A program made the position numbers and the translations under genes. Below are positions 22,008 through 32,968 of a stretch of 64,000 nt of DNA, piece after piece. The stretch spans positions 342,889-406,888 of the forward strand of contig NC_041684.1 in assembly GCF_900005765.1 (NCBI RefSeq). The letters are read 5' to 3'. The notes under the pieces were generated by a model. It saw nothing but the letters and a program-made list of their open reading frames with translations. It made no database searches and was not told the DNA's origin. Within the stretch, counting starts at the first letter, position 1, and each line of letters begins with the position of its first letter. Source of the DNA: Plasmodium relictum. Lineage: Eukaryota > Apicomplexa > Aconoidasida > Haemosporida > Plasmodiidae.

Positions 22008-25000
22008 ATTATTTCCACTCAAAAATCTTTATATATATTTTATTTATATATAAAAAAATAATTGCATTATGTATCGTTTCATATTTTCATCATTAATTCT
22101 ACACAACATTTCTAAATCACATGAATTTCTTCTCAATTCTTATTGTGCATTATTATATTTTATTTTATTATAAATTTATTCATAATAAAATTATTTTTCT
22201 ATAAAAATAAAATTAACAGATGCAAAGCACTTGAAAAATATAATTTTATAAAGTACAATAAAAAAATAAAAAAATAAATAAATAAGATAAAGTAATATAA
22301 ATATGTGATATACTTCAAAATTCGTGAACCTGACTATAATTTTTTACTTTATAAAAATTAAAAAAAAATATTAGAAATCAAAGTAATAAAAAAAAATTAG
22401 CAAAAAAAGCAAATTAAATTTATTACTCTTCTATTAAAATATATTAAATTAAGGATATAAATAATAAACCATAACCGAATATAAAATGTATATATATATA
22501 TACCTATGTATACATAATATTCATTTGTATATTTCAAAAGAATTTCTTTAAATATTTTTCTTTTATATTCTATATAATCTAATTACATCAAAATATACAA
22601 TTAATAATTTAAAAATTATTATATTATGAAATATTAATTCAAGAATAATAGTAATAAAAAAAAAAAAAAATATTTATTAGTAATTTTAATGAACACGTAT
22701 TGTAGAATCTTACAATTTTTTACAACGTGCAATATTTTCCTTTTTTTTTTTTTCTATAATTTTTTACGTTTTTTTTTTATTCATTATAATATGAGATTCT
22801 ATTAAAAAAAAAAAAATACAAGTCAAACTTTTTATAAATTAATCAATATCTTAAATATATATATAGTATATGAAAAAACATATCAAAATTATAAAAAAAA
22901 AAAATAGTATTAATGAAGCAAGTGCATATGCATGTGTGTGTGCATTTAATTTAAACTGAAAAAAAAAAAGAAAAAAAAAAAACATATTAGGAAAATTATT
23001 GTTGTAAAAAAAAAGAAAAAAAAAGAAAAGAAAAAAGAAAAAAGAAAAAAGAAAATAGAAAATATAATGGGAAATAAATCATGTAATACAATGTGTGCAT
23101 AATAATAAAAACATTAACATAAAAAAAAAAAAAAAAGTATTTTTATATTATTATTATTATAAAATATTAAAATATAAAAAAAAGGAAGACGTAAAATTTA
23201 ATTATATACATATATAAAATATTATCTGATTTTTTCTTTTCATTATATATTTAATTATTTATGAAAAAGTAACAGTAAATAAGAAGTTAAACATATAAAG
23301 AATAACTATCATAGAATGAATGCATTCGATAACAAAGAAAAACATAATAATTGTAAGAATGAAAATATGCTAACAAAAATAATCATATAAATAATTCTTC
23401 ATATAAAAGTTTTAACATATGATAACGTTAGAAATAAAAATAATTAAAAACATACTATGTAGAAACTAAAAATACTTTTAAACGTTTCTAAAATTATTTC
23501 CACTTTTTAAAAGAAAAATTCATCCAAAATTAATAAAATATCAATTACTTTTTTTATAATAATAACAATGATAAAAACTCAAAAAAAAAACAAAAAACAA
23601 AAAAAATAATTTTTATTAATATTTGAAGTTACACATATTTTAAATTTGCGTATTTTTACTTATTTGCTAAAATTTATATCAAAAAAAAATTTATTTTTTT
23701 TTTAAAGTTTTTCAGTGTATCATAGTTTTTCTATATATATTTTAAATTCAAAATTTTAAAATTTCTAATTAAAAAAAAAAAAATACTAAGATAAATATAT
23801 ACAGAAATTAATAAATTAAAAATATAATTACTTTAAATATTTAAAAAAGAAGATAGACCATTATAAGTTTTCAAGAAAAAAAATATTCTACTGTATTACT
23901 CTAGGATTTAAAAAAAAAAATTATATCATTTTGTCATTATACTTATATAATAACTATTTCCTATAAAATTATCTTAGTGGAGAAAATAATATAAAAAAAA
24001 AAAAAATTCAAATAATTCAAATAATTTTATGAATATAATAATCGTAAATATATTAAAATTTCATAATTTTCTATTGTAACATATATAATCACTTTCAAAA
24101 AAAACATTCACAATTCGCAAAAACAATATAGCTATAACATGGAATGGACACTGATAAATTAAAAATAAAATAAATGAAAATTTGAAAATTAATAATTAAT
24201 CAATAATTATAATAAAATTAAAACAGGAGTATTGAATACAGTAGTAATAATGAATGTACTAGTTTCCCGGCAATATAGAAGTGAGATAAATTTTTGCACT
24301 AATAGAGTTTGTATGTTCATATAAATTATAAAGAAGAAAGGACATACATTGCATAGCAAAAGCATTATATACTATGAATTTTTCTATTTATAATTTTATT
24401 TTGAACCCTAATAAATTTATAAATTGTGACGTTTAAAAAACCTAATTAACTTTTCTTAAAAGTGCATATAATTTTTTTTTGTGTCTGTATAATACTTATT
24501 TCAAAGTTCTAAATTTTGATAAATTTTTTTGTAATTAAAATTTAATCTTATATACGACAATATTTTTTTTAAAGAAACACATTTTTTAAAGAAATACAAA
24601 TATTATATATATATATATATATTAAAAAAATAGGATATTTATATATACATTAATACAACTGAAAAAGTAAGAAATATATAAAAACTATTATTATTATTTC
24701 ATATTTGTTACAAGTGCACTTCTGAAAAAGTAGAATAAATAAAAAACAAATTATTACATGTGCATTGTTTATGATGTGTAAAAATAAAAAAAAAGTTATA
24801 GAAGAGAAATAAAAATTAATATTAAATAATAGAATAGAAAAAAAAAAAAAAAAAAAATCAAAATTTTAATATTGGTTACTTTATTATATAAATTTCATTT
24901 TAATATAAATAAAAATTTATAGTTGTTTTGTATAAAATTTTACTTATAGGTAAATTTACATTTTTTTTAATTTTGTTATATTAAGAAGTATATAACTGAA

Positions 25001-25167
25001 ATTTTTTTAAAATTATGGTGATAATTTATATTTTTATAATATAATTTAAAAAAATAAATATTAAAAATAAACACAATATTTGGAATAAAATAAAAATTTT
25101 TCCAAAAAAAAAGAAAAAGGAAAAAAGAAAAAAGAAAAAAGAAAAAAAAATAAAGAAAAGATAAGCC
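21744..25167. other. Long divergent intergenic region between EPS15-like gene and GFAT
   Basis: This 3.4 kb region holds no supportable protein gene. The short open frames near 21800-22096 are AT-dinucleotide translations. It contains AT runs (21959-22005, 24605-24622), an AAAAAG minisatellite near 23008-23055 and another near 25108-25155. A patch near 24230-24400 has clearly more G and C. It must carry both promoters and long 5' UTRs, and a non-coding RNA cannot be excluded. Confidence 0.55.
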
Positions 25168-27444
25168 ATGAGTTTAAAATTGAAAATATTATTGAATAAA
25201 TTAAGAAACAAAATTGAAAATGATTTTGTTTTTAACAAGACAAAATTATATTTTACACATATCAAAAGAAGTTTGTGTATTAATGAAAAAAATAATATAA
25301 AAAAAAATATATGGTCTTTAAATAATATTTATACAAGTAAAGAAGTCAGTAATTATAGTAATGGAGAAAGTGAAACATTCAAAGTAATAAATGGTAATAC
25401 TATAAAAATTGGTAAAGTATGCGAACAAAATATATTACAAAATTTTATAAAAAAATATGGAATCTTAAATGAAAAAAATTTTTTTATGCTAATAATTTTT
25501 TTCGCTTTGTATGAAATTCTGGCCATTGAAGAAAAGAAAAAAAATAAAAAAAAATACAGAAAATTTTTTGATTTTTCTAATAAAACAGCTGATTGCTGTG
25601 GTATTATGGCATACTTAGGAAACAGGGATGCCTCGAAAATTTTAATTGATGGTATTGAAGTTTTACAAAATAGAGGATATGATTCATGTGGTATGTCAAC
25701 AATAGATAGTAATAATGTTCTAAAAACAACAAAATTTTCCAGTACTTCTACTGCTGATGCTATCGAAAAGTTAAGAAATAATTATATGGCTAATCATAAA
25801 AATGATAGTATAGGAATTGCACACACACGATGGGCAACCCATGGAAGTAAAACAGATGAAAATGCCCATCCACACACAGATTATGGTGAACGTATTAGTT
25901 TAGTACACAATGGTATAATTGAAAATTATAGGGAACTGAAGGCATTTCTATTAAATAATAATATTCCATTTAAATCAAATACAGATACGGAGGTAGTAGC
26001 TAATTTAATAGGTTATTTCTTAGATAAAAATGAAAGCTTTGAAAATGCTGTATTATCAACAATTAGACAATTAGAAGGTACATGGAGCTTTTGCATAATA
26101 CATAAAAATTATCCTAATCAAATGATTTTAGCAGCAAATGGATCTCCTTTGCACATTGGTTTCAAGGAAAATGAAATTTTTATAGCATCAGAACACTCTG
26201 CGCTATTTATGTTTACCAATGAATATATATCATTAAAAAATGGAGAAGTTTTGGTCATAAACAAAGAAAAAATAAATGATTTAAAAATATTAAAGGAATG
26301 GGAAAGTATACCCGAAATTGCAATTCAAAAAACACCACATCCATTTCCACATTGGACTATTAAAGAAATACATGAACAATCACAATCCATATCAAAATCT
26401 TTAAATAATGGTGGGAGATTTAGTATTTCTAATAATTATGTAAAATTAGGTGGCTTGGATCCTTATACTAAAGAATTATCAACAATAGATAATTTAATTC
26501 TAATTGGTTGTGGAACCTCATACTATGCTGCATTATTTGGGAAATATATTATGAATTATTTAAATTGCTTTAATACTGTTCAAGTTATGGACCCCATTGA
26601 TTTTAATATATCCGTAATACCAAAAGAAAAGGAAGGGGTCATTTTTATTTCTCAGAGTGGAGAAACAAGAGATGTAATTAAAGCTTGTAAATTAGCACAT
26701 GATCTTAATTTAAAAAAAATCTCAATTGTTAATTCTGTTGGATCAACTATAGCAAACATGACAGGGTGTGGAGTTTATTTAAATGCAGGTAGAGAAGTTG
26801 CCGTTGCATCAACAAAATGCTTTACATCTGAAGTTTCAGTATTGATATTAATAGCGTTGTGGTTTTTTCAAAACAAAAAAAATTACACTGCAAGTAATAA
26901 AATTAGTTCCTTGATTTATGCTTTACATAGATTACCTTTATATGCTGATATGACAATAAAATCTTGTGAACATATTTGTAAATTATTATCACATAAACTT
27001 TCTAATCATAAATCTATGCTAATTATTGGAAATGGTTTAAGTTATCCCATAGCCTTAGAAGGTGCATTAAAGATTAAAGAACTGACCTATATACATTGTG
27101 AAGGATTCACTGGAAGTTCTCTAAAGCATGGTCCCTATGCTTTATTAGGTGGTGACGATAATATACCTGTAATTATGCTTGTATTTAATGATAGCACAAA
27201 AAATACTATGATAAATACAGGAGAGCAAATAAAATCGAGAGGAGCGCGCATTATTTGTTTAACAGATGATGAAAATCTTGTTAAACATTTTGCCGATGAT
27301 ATTATATTAATTCCAAATAATGGATTATTAACACCTTTACTTGCCGTGATACCATTGCAAATGTTAGCATATTATATAAGTGTGAGCAAAGGTATCAACC
27401 CTGATAAGCCAAGGTGCCTAGCAAAAACCGTTACAGTTTCCTAA
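25168..27444 (+). CDS. GFAT: Glutamine--fructose-6-phosphate aminotransferase (isomerizing)
   Basis: A single exon of 758 codons that converts fructose-6-phosphate and glutamine to glucosamine-6-phosphate, the first step toward UDP-GlcNAc and GPI anchors. The class II glutaminase domain begins at CCGIMAYLG, placing the nucleophile at Cys144, and includes NRGYDSCGM, TRWATHG and HNGIIENY. Two SIS domains follow: LIGCGTSYYAALFGKY with SQSGETRDVIKACK, and IGNGLSYPIALEGALKIKEL with EGFTGSSLKHGPYALL. The end KPRCLAKTVTVS matches the usual KPRNLAKSVTVE end. The domains are full length. The oddity is a 143-residue N-terminal extension with a hydrophobic segment (about 105-119), so the catalytic Cys is not near the N-terminus as in most GFATs. 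Confidence 0.95.
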   Translation: MSLKLKILLNKLRNKIENDFVFNKTKLYFTHIKRSLCINEKNNIKKNIWSLNNIYTSKEVSNYSNGESETFKVINGNTIKIGKVCEQNILQNFIKKYGILNEKNFFMLIIFFALYEILAIEEKKKNKKKYRKFFDFSNKTADCCGIMAYLGNRDASKILIDGIEVLQNRGYDSCGMSTIDSNNVLKTTKFSSTSTADAIEKLRNNYMANHKNDSIGIAHTRWATHGSKTDENAHPHTDYGERISLVHNGIIENYRELKAFLLNNNIPFKSNTDTEVVANLIGYFLDKNESFENAVLSTIRQLEGTWSFCIIHKNYPNQMILAANGSPLHIGFKENEIFIASEHSALFMFTNEYISLKNGEVLVINKEKINDLKILKEWESIPEIAIQKTPHPFPHWTIKEIHEQSQSISKSLNNGGRFSISNNYVKLGGLDPYTKELSTIDNLILIGCGTSYYAALFGKYIMNYLNCFNTVQVMDPIDFNISVIPKEKEGVIFISQSGETRDVIKACKLAHDLNLKKISIVNSVGSTIANMTGCGVYLNAGREVAVASTKCFTSEVSVLILIALWFFQNKKNYTASNKISSLIYALHRLPLYADMTIKSCEHICKLLSHKLSNHKSMLIIGNGLSYPIALEGALKIKELTYIHCEGFTGSSLKHGPYALLGGDDNIPVIMLVFNDSTKNTMINTGEQIKSRGARIICLTDDENLVKHFADDIILIPNNGLLTPLLAVIPLQMLAYYISVSKGINPDKPRCLAKTVTVS

Positions 27445-27893
27445 ATATATTTTCGCAATTTTTGCATTAATAATATGTTTATAAAAATATTTTAAAATAT
27501 TTTTAACAATATATATATTTGTTATTTTATGTTTTACATAATAAATTTAAATTATATTTTAAGCTATATTTAATTTCTTTTTTTTTTTTTTCTTTTATCT
27601 TTATTGTCTATGTATGTTACAAAGATATACAAAAATTAACAACTTCTATATATATATATATATATATATTATATACATTATTATATTATTTTTATAAAAG
27701 TATAACTTTTAGTAAAATTTTTGTATGTCATAAAATTTATTTGAAAAAAAATTAAAAAAATTAAAGTTAAGATATTTATGATTTAATTTTATTTTTTTTT
27801 TATTATATATTTATTAATTTTATTTTATTTTTTTTTTTTTTTTGTTGCATTTTGTGTTAACTTTATTCCTTCTACATTTCTTTAATATTATAT
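27445..27893. other. Convergent intergenic region
   Basis: A T-rich 449-bp 3' flank shared by GFAT (plus) and the unknown minus-strand gene. A TA run lies near 27647-27670 and long T runs lie near 27827-27843. No gene is visible. Confidence 0.6.
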
Positions 27894-29096
27894 TTACACT
27901 TTTTTTTTTTTTAAAATTTTATTAATTAAGCGTAAAGATGATAACATTAACAGCGCATTAGAATCTTTTATAATATTTACGTCGAAAACATATCCCCATT
28001 TAAAAAATTGATATATATATTCTAAATTACAATAACGATATACTTCTTTATAATTTAAATGGTTATTAAGAAATAAATATGTAAATATAAAGGAATTTAA
28101 AATTTGTGTGCATTTATAAAAAATGAAAATTTCTGAATCGTTCATATTTTTAATTAAAGTTTGTACTTTTTCCTGAGCATTTTGATTTTGAATAGGTGTT
28201 TCAAAGTTTTTAGCTTTATTTAATTTTACTTCATGCATTTTTTCAAACATTTTTATAAACATATCGAATGTATCACTTTCTTCCTTATATAGGTTATTAA
28301 TTTTATAGTTTTCAATATAATTTAAGCTACTAGGCAAACTTATAGAGTTTTCTAAACATTTTTTATCTGTATTTAACATATTTTTTTCATTGTTACTATA
28401 AAAAATTAAATCATTTTTAAAATTTTCATAAATTTTATTTTCTATAAGAGTTCTTTCTGTTTCAAAGTAATTAAACATATACGTATTTTTATCATTATTT
28501 GAACAATGAATATCTGTTAAATTGTTTTGACAGAAATTATTTTTATATATATTGTCTTCGTAATATGTATTTTTGGAAAATGATGAATTTTTTTTAATAT
28601 TATAATCTTCAATTTTATTTTTTTCATTAATTCCTATTCCATTGCCATTATTATAATTTACTTTATCAGATTTGAAATTTTTTAAATAGTTCACATTATT
28701 TGTGATATCTTTTAAAAAATTCTTATCTTTATAATCATATTTTTCCAATGTTTGGTTACCTTTTTTTGAGTTTATAAAATCAATTAGGTTATTTGAAGAC
28801 AATGTTAAGGGCATTTTTAAAATATCCATTTCATTTTTATTTTTTAATAACTCTAATTTTATTAAGAAACACAAGTCAAAGTTTTCCAATGAAAAAACAT
28901 TTTTGCTGTTTGTTAATAATATTTTATCATCTATGAATATTTCTATTTTATTAGTATGAGAGTTTTTTTTTAAATCTATATTCTTTAAATTACAGAATTT
29001 TTTTAGATTTTGCTTATTATTAGTAAACCAAATATAAGAAGAACCGTATTTCTTAAAAATTTTAAATAAATTATTGTTAAAAGTGTTACTTTTCAT
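27894..29096 (-). CDS. Asn/Lys-rich protein of unknown function
   Basis: A single exon of 400 codons from ATG 29096. Structured-looking ends flank a low-complexity Asn/Lys middle (about 120-250). The N-terminal part contains FKKYGSSYIWFTNNKQNLKK, KIEIFIDDKILL and FDLCFLIKLELL. The C-terminal part contains MFIKMFEKMHEV, SEIFIFYKCTQILNSFIFTY and FKWGYVFDVNIIKDSN and ends in poly-Lys. There is no signal peptide, clear membrane span or known motif. It sits downstream of the aspartyl-protease-like gene on the same strand and is convergent with GFAT. I do not recognise it. Confidence 0.6.
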   Translation of the reverse strand: MKSNTFNNNLFKIFKKYGSSYIWFTNNKQNLKKFCNLKNIDLKKNSHTNKIEIFIDDKILLTNSKNVFSLENFDLCFLIKLELLKNKNEMDILKMPLTLSSNNLIDFINSKKGNQTLEKYDYKDKNFLKDITNNVNYLKNFKSDKVNYNNGNGIGINEKNKIEDYNIKKNSSFSKNTYYEDNIYKNNFCQNNLTDIHCSNNDKNTYMFNYFETERTLIENKIYENFKNDLIFYSNNEKNMLNTDKKCLENSISLPSSLNYIENYKINNLYKEESDTFDMFIKMFEKMHEVKLNKAKNFETPIQNQNAQEKVQTLIKNMNDSEIFIFYKCTQILNSFIFTYLFLNNHLNYKEVYRYCNLEYIYQFFKWGYVFDVNIIKDSNALLMLSSLRLINKILKKKKV

Positions 29097-29891
29097 AATA
29101 GAAAAAGATTAATTTAAAAAAAAAATATGAACTAAATTTTTAATTTGTTTTTTAATAAATAAAATTCTATATAATGAAACTAAAATGAAATTCATAAAAA
29201 AATAGTAAAAAGAGGAAAAAAGCATATTATTTTAAAAAAAATTTTTTTATTTATTTTGTAATTCCATTAGCATAGATAATTTTTTTTTATATATATATAA
29301 AACAAATAATATATATAAGTAATCAAAATATTTGATAATATTATGTATAAACACATATAAATTATATGAAAACGACGAGATAAAAAAGAAAGAAATTTAC
29401 TTATGTTAAAAAAAGTATATATATATAATATAAACAAGCTAAAATTTAAATTACTCTTATATTTTATTTGAAGAAAAACAAACGTAATATAATTCATTGA
29501 ATATACATAATTTCGATAATATAAAAATATATATATATATTTTGTATACAAATTTTTTTTTATTTTTGGAATAGGTATAAAAAAGTGTAGTCTCAATTCC
29601 ACAAAATGTAAAAAAAAAAAAAAATGTATTAATATTTAAAAAAAAAAAAAAAATAAACAGATTTTATGAATTTTTTATGAATTATTTAAAAAAAAGAAAT
29701 AAATTGCAATTAGAACACATTTTTGATAACATTATTATTATAAATTAGTATTCGTTAAAATTAAATATGATAAATTATATTCCATAAATATAAATTAAAA
29801 CATACAAAATAATAGATATATATATGTTTTTTTTTCTTTTTAAAGCCATAAAACATTCCAGAATGTTTTAATATATTTTTTTCTAAAAGAA
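29097..29891. other. Intergenic region
   Basis: A 795-bp AT-rich gap between two minus-strand genes. The hydrophobic open frame at 29267-29602 is Tyr/Ile/Phe-rich, has no domain and looks like a composition artefact. No RNA gene is visible. Confidence 0.5.
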
Positions 29892-32342
29892 TTAAAAGAT
29901 TCCAGACTGTTTTAGCATTTGTAATAAATACATACTTTTATTATCATTTTGCTGTTTGCATTCCTCGTAAGTATTATTATAACCATTTTTAACAGCATCA
30001 ACTAAAATTTTTCTTATATTTTCATTTTTTAATGATTGCAATATAAAATTTTTTAAATTGATATCATTTAATTTTTGTACTTTATTTAAAAGATAAATTA
30101 TATCAACATCTTTTTCTTCTTTAATTGCTTTTGATAAAATATCTGTGTCATCTTTATTTTCATTCTTATGTTCTGGTTCTTTAGTTTTAAATCCTAATAC
30201 ACTTTTTTTTTTTTTTCTAAACATATTATCTCCCATATTACCGAACCCAAAAAAATTATTTAGTTCAGAAAACAAATCATTTTGATTTTCTTCGTTATTT
30301 TCTTCATTAGATTCATTTCTGTTATCACCAAAAAAGTTTCTAAAAATACCTGAGAATATTGAATTTGGGAATAAGTCATCCACTTTATCCAAATTATCAT
30401 ATTGATATCCATTTTCATCATCATTACCATCTGAAGAATCACTTGGATTTATGCCATTTCTTCTGATTATTATTTGTGTATGAACATTATTATCATCATT
30501 TGAGTATCTTCTTACAATTATATTTCTTTTTGTATTTTTGTTTTTATTTTTATTTTCTTTATTGATATTATATACTCTTGATTCCGCTATTCTTTTTATA
30601 ATATCTTTTTCATCTTCACAATCATTAAAGCCAATTTTTTTCGATGACAGTTCTTTTTTAAAATCATTTAAAATTTCAAAACTGTAATCAGGATGAGAAG
30701 TGTAATAGTTATATAAATTGTTGTATTCTTCATTTAGAGCTTTTTCATTATTTTTATTTACATTATTTGATTTAAATTTATGCAAAGAATATAAATTGTT
30801 ACTTATTTCATAATTAACAAATTCTTCTATTATTTCAGATGCTTTTTCATAATCATTTTTGTCTTTTTTTATTATATTAATAATTTTATTTAGCATATTC
30901 TGTTTTTCTTCATTACTTAATTTTTTAAAAAAATTAATCATTTCATTATATCTTGTATTGAATTCTTTATTTTTATCATTTTTTTTTAAATAATTAGATC
31001 CATATAATAATTTAATAGCATACTTTTTTATTACATCATTTGTACTTTTACAATCTTTTATATAAATATTCTCGTTCTCTAACTCTTTTGTTATTTTTAA
31101 AAAACTTAATTCTTTTTTTCTCAATTTTTCGTAAATATTTTGACACTCTTGTTCAACAAGATATTCATCTATTTTTTTATTAATAAATTGATTTTGTTCT
31201 TTTTTATCTACATAATTTTCTAATTGTTCTTTATATTTAGAAATATTATTTTCATTTTCAGAAAAGGAACTAAAAGAACTATTTGAAATATAAAGGGAAT
31301 TATTTTTTATGTCAAAGATAAATTTCTTATTTAATAAAAAGTCTAAACCTAATAAAACAATATTACTATCTAAATACTCTAGATAGCCTTTATAAACTGT
31401 TTTTAAACTGATTGGAATAAACTCGTTTTCTCTTGATATAAGATCAAATTTATTTAAATAAACTTTTTGCACTTTATATTTATTTTTTAATAAATTTTCA
31501 ATTGTTATATTGCCTTCATTACTTGTTTCAAATAATTTATTACTATTGATTATTATTGTATGTGCACTACCTGTATCTAGTATACCTCTATACAAATGAT
31601 CATTCACATTTACATTAATATATTTAATATTATTAAAGTAGTCATGTAACTTAGTTTCATAAAAATACTCTTTATTATAAGAATAATTATTTTCATTCAA
31701 CAATATATTCATATTTATTGTATCTAATACAAAACTGTCAAAATTTTTGAAAAAATCAAAACCTATTATTCCATCAAAATGCTTACTTAATTCTTCATTA
31801 TTTATTATATAAAAATGAAATTCCTTTGTACTAAATTTTATATTTATAAATTTCTCTGCAGTTATTTTCCTATTATTTAAATATATTTCTTCTTTTGTAT
31901 TTTGTATATTTTCATTATTATAATTTAAGCACATATACTCTTTACTATCATCTCCTTTCTCATTTTTTACAAATTTTATTTTTTTCTCAAAAATAAAACT
32001 ATTATCACTACATAAATCTACTACAAATTTATTTTCTTCATTATTAATCAATAATTTTGTAAATAAAAACTCGTTTCCGTTACTATTTCGAAATTTTTCA
32101 ATTTTCATTACATTTTTATTGGAATCTTTTATATTTAAAAATAATTTATTTTTATTATAATTTTGTTTTATTCTTGAACCATTGTTATTAACAAAAAGGT
32201 AGTTATATTTATTATTGGAAACATATGATATTAAATCATTTTCATTTATGTATGCTATATTTTTTACGTTTTTTCTTAATTTAATAGTATCACAAAAATC
32301 ACATAAAAAGTAACATAAAGTAAAAATAAATAGTATAGGCAT
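29892..32342 (-). CDS. Secreted two-lobed aspartyl-protease-like protein with C-terminal SAP-like motifs
   Basis: A single exon of 816 codons. A signal peptide (ILFIFTLCYFLCDF) occupies residues 3-16. Lobe 1 has FVVDLCSDNSFIF (Asp109 where DTGS is expected) and GIIGFDFFKNFDSFVLD at 191-207. Lobe 2 has GILDTGSAHTIIIN (Asp256) and NIVLLGLDFLLNKKFIFD near 327. The pattern of a D-x-x-S loop followed by a hydrophobic-hydrophobic-G strand, twice, is that of a retropepsin/pepsin-type fold. Lobe 2 keeps DTGS, while lobe 1 is degenerate (DLCS). Two similar segments then occur, near 412-445 (with KDCKSTNDVIKK) and 560-588 (with NDCEDEKDIIKR), like SAP-type helices centred on a Cys. The C-terminus is acidic and Phe/Asn-rich. 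It should enter the secretory pathway. Activity is uncertain. Confidence 0.65.
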   Translation of the reverse strand: MPILFIFTLCYFLCDFCDTIKLRKNVKNIAYINENDLISYVSNNKYNYLFVNNNGSRIKQNYNKNKLFLNIKDSNKNVMKIEKFRNSNGNEFLFTKLLINNEENKFVVDLCSDNSFIFEKKIKFVKNEKGDDSKEYMCLNYNNENIQNTKEEIYLNNRKITAEKFINIKFSTKEFHFYIINNEELSKHFDGIIGFDFFKNFDSFVLDTINMNILLNENNYSYNKEYFYETKLHDYFNNIKYINVNVNDHLYRGILDTGSAHTIIINSNKLFETSNEGNITIENLLKNKYKVQKVYLNKFDLISRENEFIPISLKTVYKGYLEYLDSNIVLLGLDFLLNKKFIFDIKNNSLYISNSSFSSFSENENNISKYKEQLENYVDKKEQNQFINKKIDEYLVEQECQNIYEKLRKKELSFLKITKELENENIYIKDCKSTNDVIKKYAIKLLYGSNYLKKNDKNKEFNTRYNEMINFFKKLSNEEKQNMLNKIINIIKKDKNDYEKASEIIEEFVNYEISNNLYSLHKFKSNNVNKNNEKALNEEYNNLYNYYTSHPDYSFEILNDFKKELSSKKIGFNDCEDEKDIIKRIAESRVYNINKENKNKNKNTKRNIIVRRYSNDDNNVHTQIIIRRNGINPSDSSDGNDDENGYQYDNLDKVDDLFPNSIFSGIFRNFFGDNRNESNEENNEENQNDLFSELNNFFGFGNMGDNMFRKKKKSVLGFKTKEPEHKNENKDDTDILSKAIKEEKDVDIIYLLNKVQKLNDINLKNFILQSLKNENIRKILVDAVKNGYNNTYEECKQQNDNKSMYLLQMLKQSGIF

Positions 32343-32968
<626 letters not shown>

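Noticed and set aside
21794-22096. A 100-codon hydrophobic open frame rich in Ile-Tyr repeats
   Set aside because: It translates an AT dinucleotide run and flanking A/T sequence, has no conserved-looking residues and lies in the EPS15/GFAT divergent region.
22100-25167. Possible centromere
   Set aside because: The region is long and AT-rich, but it includes GC-richer patches and lacks the extreme, repeat-structured 2 kb core expected. It is better explained as a divergent promoter region.
29267-29602. A 111-codon hydrophobic frame between two minus-strand genes
   Set aside because: Tyr/Ile/Phe composition from A/T-rich DNA, no domain, no splice partners and no conserved features.
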